A stretch of DNA of 6,843 nucleotides from an uncultured Nannocystaceae bacterium (GTDB lineage: Bacteria > Myxococcota_A > Polyangia > Nannocystales > Nannocystaceae): positions 1 through 6,843 of the forward strand of contig CALKDV010000180.1 in the NCBI GenBank assembly GCA_938084085.1, in the 5' to 3' direction. Below the pieces are notes generated by a model, which saw only the letters and a program-made list of their open reading frames with translations, searched no databases and was not told the origin of the DNA. Made by a program: the position numbers and the translations under genes. Shown in pieces: positions 4,578-6,843 of the stretch (position 1 is its first letter; every line of letters starts with the position of its first letter).

Positions 4578-6843
4578 ATGAGCCCTCACCCTATTGAGGT
4601 CCCCTTGAGTCAACTCGATCCATTTCTACCACTCCTGCAAACGGACGCCCTCACGCGTACCGCCACCCCCAAGGCGTTCCTCGCCGGCCAAGCGCTGTTC
4701 AAGAAAAACAAGCGCGTCCACGACCTCGTGCTCGGAGATTCGGAGATCAAGGGCAAGGTCAAAGGGGACTCTGAGTCCGATCACCAGACCCGCATCGAGC
4801 TCGCCTCTCGCGGCCAGAAACTCCACGCGCACTGCTCGTGCCCGACCTTTATGGACGGCTGGGAGAAGTTTTGTCAGCACGCGGTCGCGCTCGCCTTGAC
4901 TGTTCGCCAGCAAGCCGAGGATGGAGAAGAGTTCTCCACCACGAACAACCCCTGGGTCACAGAGAGCATGTCTGGCGCCGCCCAAGGCCGCCGCTATCAG
5001 CTCGATCAGCGGCGCGACCGCTGGTACATCAAGAGCTTCGACACCGGCAGCGCCGCCACAGGCGGCAAACGTCGCCGCGGCGCGACCCTCTCCCCGGTGG
5101 AGGCGCTCATCCAAAGCTACCTCGATCAGGCGATCGACGAGGATGAGGACACGGGCGCGCTGGTGCTCGAGCCCGCGGCCCTCGCGGGCCTGCTCTACGC
5201 CGCCCGAGAGGCCTCCATCTCCTTGAAGGGCGCCGGACGTCTGCGGTTCTCCAACAACGCGCTGGTGCTGCGCGTGGAGGCCGAGGCCGACGGCCACGCG
5301 GTGGAACTCCACGCCTTTTTGGAGGACACCGAGGCTCGCCGCAGCTTCGAGGTAGACAGCGGCATTGTCATCCCCGGCGCGCCGACCTGGTTTCTTTGGC
5401 CTGAGAGCGGCGAAGCATTCATGGTTCACGACACCCCACCGTGGGTGCTGTCCGCGGTGGCGAAGAAGCCACGGATCCTCATGGACACCCGCGTCGACGC
5501 CGACGATATGGACAAGCTCACCGCGCAGCTTGAAGCCGTCGGAGTTCCACGACACGACCTGTTCGCCCTCGCCTCGGACGCCCGCGAAGTCGAGGAGATC
5601 CTCGCGACGATCTCTGGCGAAGGCGAGCGCCTCAACGTGGAGCTCTCGGCCCGCTACGGCAACGTCTCGTTACCCATCGCTGGCGACGATCCAGAATCCG
5701 CGCGATACACCTTTACGCACGGCAAGGAGACCATCGCGTTTTATCGGGACCTCGACACCGAGGCCACCGCCCGCAAGGTCCTCACCGAACTCAAGCTGCG
5801 CTGGAACAGTGCCGAGGGGGCGTTCTCGGCGCGCGGGGACGACGCCATCGAATTCATGGTGGCCGGCATTCCTTTGCTGCCCGAGTCGTGGAGCAAACGC
5901 ATCCCGAGCCTGCCCAAGGTTCGCTCCAAGTCCCCGACCTCACGGGTCTCCGTGAAGAACCCCGGCGGTTCGGTCCTCGACGTGGAGGCCATCGTCTCCG
6001 TGGAGGGCGACGAGGACCTGCTCTCGTTCCATGACCTGCTGCGATGGATGCACGACGGGCGTCGCTGGATCACCTTGTCGGACGGCAGCGTGGTGAAGCT
6101 CGATCCAAAGATTCTAAAGCCCATCGCCGACGCCGCCGGCGCGATCCAATTTGACAAAGACGGCCACGCAGAGCTCAACACCCTCGAGCTCGGCGCCCTT
6201 TCCAAGCTGCTCTCTGCGGTCCCCGACGCCGCGGTGGCCAAGGACGTCAAGAAGCTCATGGACAATATGGTGGGCGAGCGCGCGAGCAAGGCGCCCCGCA
6301 AGGCCAAGGCGCTCAACGCGAAGCTTCGCGACTACCAAAAGTCCGGCTTCGCGTGGCTTTGGCAGCTCCATGAGAACCAAATGACCGGCATTTTGGCCGA
6401 CGACATGGGGCTCGGGAAGACCGTCCAAGCCATCGCCTTGCTCACCAAGGCCAAGGAGGCGGAGGGTCCAATGCCGAGCCTCATCGTCTGTCCGACCTCC
6501 GTGCTGTCGGTCTGGTACCAGGAGATCAAAAAGTGGGCGCCGTCGATGACGGTGCTCGTGTGGCACGGTCCCGAACGAGGCGAGCACGCCCGCCTGATCA
6601 AGCAAGTGGACGTGGTGGTGACCAGCTACACCATCTTGCGTCGAGACATCGACGACCTGTCCAAAATCCGCTTCCGCTACGGCCTGCTCGACGAGGCCCA
6701 GTACATCAAGAACTGGAACACCGGCACCGCCAAGAGCGCCCGCAAGCTCAAGACCGACCATCGGCTCGCGCTCACAGGGACACCCGTGGAGAATCACATC
6801 ATCGACCTCTGGGCGATTTTTGATTTCTTGGCGCCCGGGTTTT
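4578..6843 (+). CDS. SWIM zinc-finger SNF2-family DEAD/DEAH ATPase (3' end outside window)
   Basis: The frame is open from the ATG at 4578 to the window edge, giving 755 residues. An N-terminal SWIM zinc finger has Cys86, Cys88, Cys99 and His101 (CxCx10CxH). Residues 120-570 form a long region that I cannot assign to a known fold; it probably corresponds to the SNF2-associated region of bacterial homologues. The ATPase core begins with LRDYQKSGFAWL (583-594). Walker A is DDMGLGKT (608-615, Lys614), motif Ia lies around CPTS (638-641), then TSYT (682-685), motif II DEAQ (705-708) and motif III LTGTP (732-736). Family members of this type run to about 1000 residues or more, so the second RecA-like lobe with motifs IV-VI is missing only because the window ends. 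These proteins are DNA-dependent ATP-driven translocases of the HepA/SNF2 superfamily; the partner and task are unknown. In-frame GTG 4512 and ATG 4515 are alternative starts, and none of the starts has a good ribosome binding site. Confidence 0.95.
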   Translation, partial: MSPHPIEVPLSQLDPFLPLLQTDALTRTATPKAFLAGQALFKKNKRVHDLVLGDSEIKGKVKGDSESDHQTRIELASRGQKLHAHCSCPTFMDGWEKFCQHAVALALTVRQQAEDGEEFSTTNNPWVTESMSGAAQGRRYQLDQRRDRWYIKSFDTGSAATGGKRRRGATLSPVEALIQSYLDQAIDEDEDTGALVLEPAALAGLLYAAREASISLKGAGRLRFSNNALVLRVEAEADGHAVELHAFLEDTEARRSFEVDSGIVIPGAPTWFLWPESGEAFMVHDTPPWVLSAVAKKPRILMDTRVDADDMDKLTAQLEAVGVPRHDLFALASDAREVEEILATISGEGERLNVELSARYGNVSLPIAGDDPESARYTFTHGKETIAFYRDLDTEATARKVLTELKLRWNSAEGAFSARGDDAIEFMVAGIPLLPESWSKRIPSLPKVRSKSPTSRVSVKNPGGSVLDVEAIVSVEGDEDLLSFHDLLRWMHDGRRWITLSDGSVVKLDPKILKPIADAAGAIQFDKDGHAELNTLELGALSKLLSAVPDAAVAKDVKKLMDNMVGERASKAPRKAKALNAKLRDYQKSGFAWLWQLHENQMTGILADDMGLGKTVQAIALLTKAKEAEGPMPSLIVCPTSVLSVWYQEIKKWAPSMTVLVWHGPERGEHARLIKQVDVVVTSYTILRRDIDDLSKIRFRYGLLDEAQYIKNWNTGTAKSARKLKTDHRLALTGTPVENHIIDLWAIFDFLAPGF

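Noticed and set aside
4626..5555. 309-codon open frame on the minus strand inside the SNF2 gene
   Set aside because: It is wholly antisense to a frame carrying the SWIM finger and helicase motifs, shows no recognisable motif, and is the expected by-product of high-GC codon use.

Overview
The window is GC-rich, roughly two-thirds G+C by eye, and gene-dense. It carries four complete genes and one gene cut by the right edge. The base composition, an IS200/REP-type transposase relative, a SWIM-SNF2 helicase and Arg/Ala-rich proteins suggest a myxobacterium-like or other deltaproteobacterial (Myxococcota or Bradymonadota type) chromosome. That placement is inference; nothing here is a taxonomic marker.

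Layout from left to right. 1-128 is a short gene-free edge. 129-1490 (minus) is a NorM-type MATE multidrug/cation antiporter. 1549-2496 (minus), 58 bp upstream of it and co-oriented, is a protein I read as a degenerate REP-associated tyrosine transposase (RAYT) with a DnaA-C-like C-terminal region and no visible HUH catalytic motif. 2497-2736 is a divergent gap containing a G-quadruplex-type motif. 2737-3126 (plus) is an unrecognised small membrane protein with about three helices. It converges with 3173-4309 (minus), an RsmC/RlmG-family ribosomal RNA guanine-N2 methyltransferase whose start is uncertain. The methyltransferase and the last gene diverge from a 4310-4577 leader region that holds a strong G4 motif and two small palindromes. 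4578-6843 (plus, truncated) is a SWIM zinc-finger SNF2-family ATPase, seen as far as helicase motif III.

The genes do not form an obvious single pathway. The MATE pump and the transposase relative may share a transcript, and the methyltransferase and the helicase share a divergent upstream region. I see no defence island, CRISPR array, tRNA, rRNA, complete insertion sequence or clear new multi-gene system. The points most worth a second look are the transposase relative that seems to have lost its catalytic residues, the five-copy 8-mer confined to its gene, and the two G4 motifs on the coding strand upstream of minus-strand genes.
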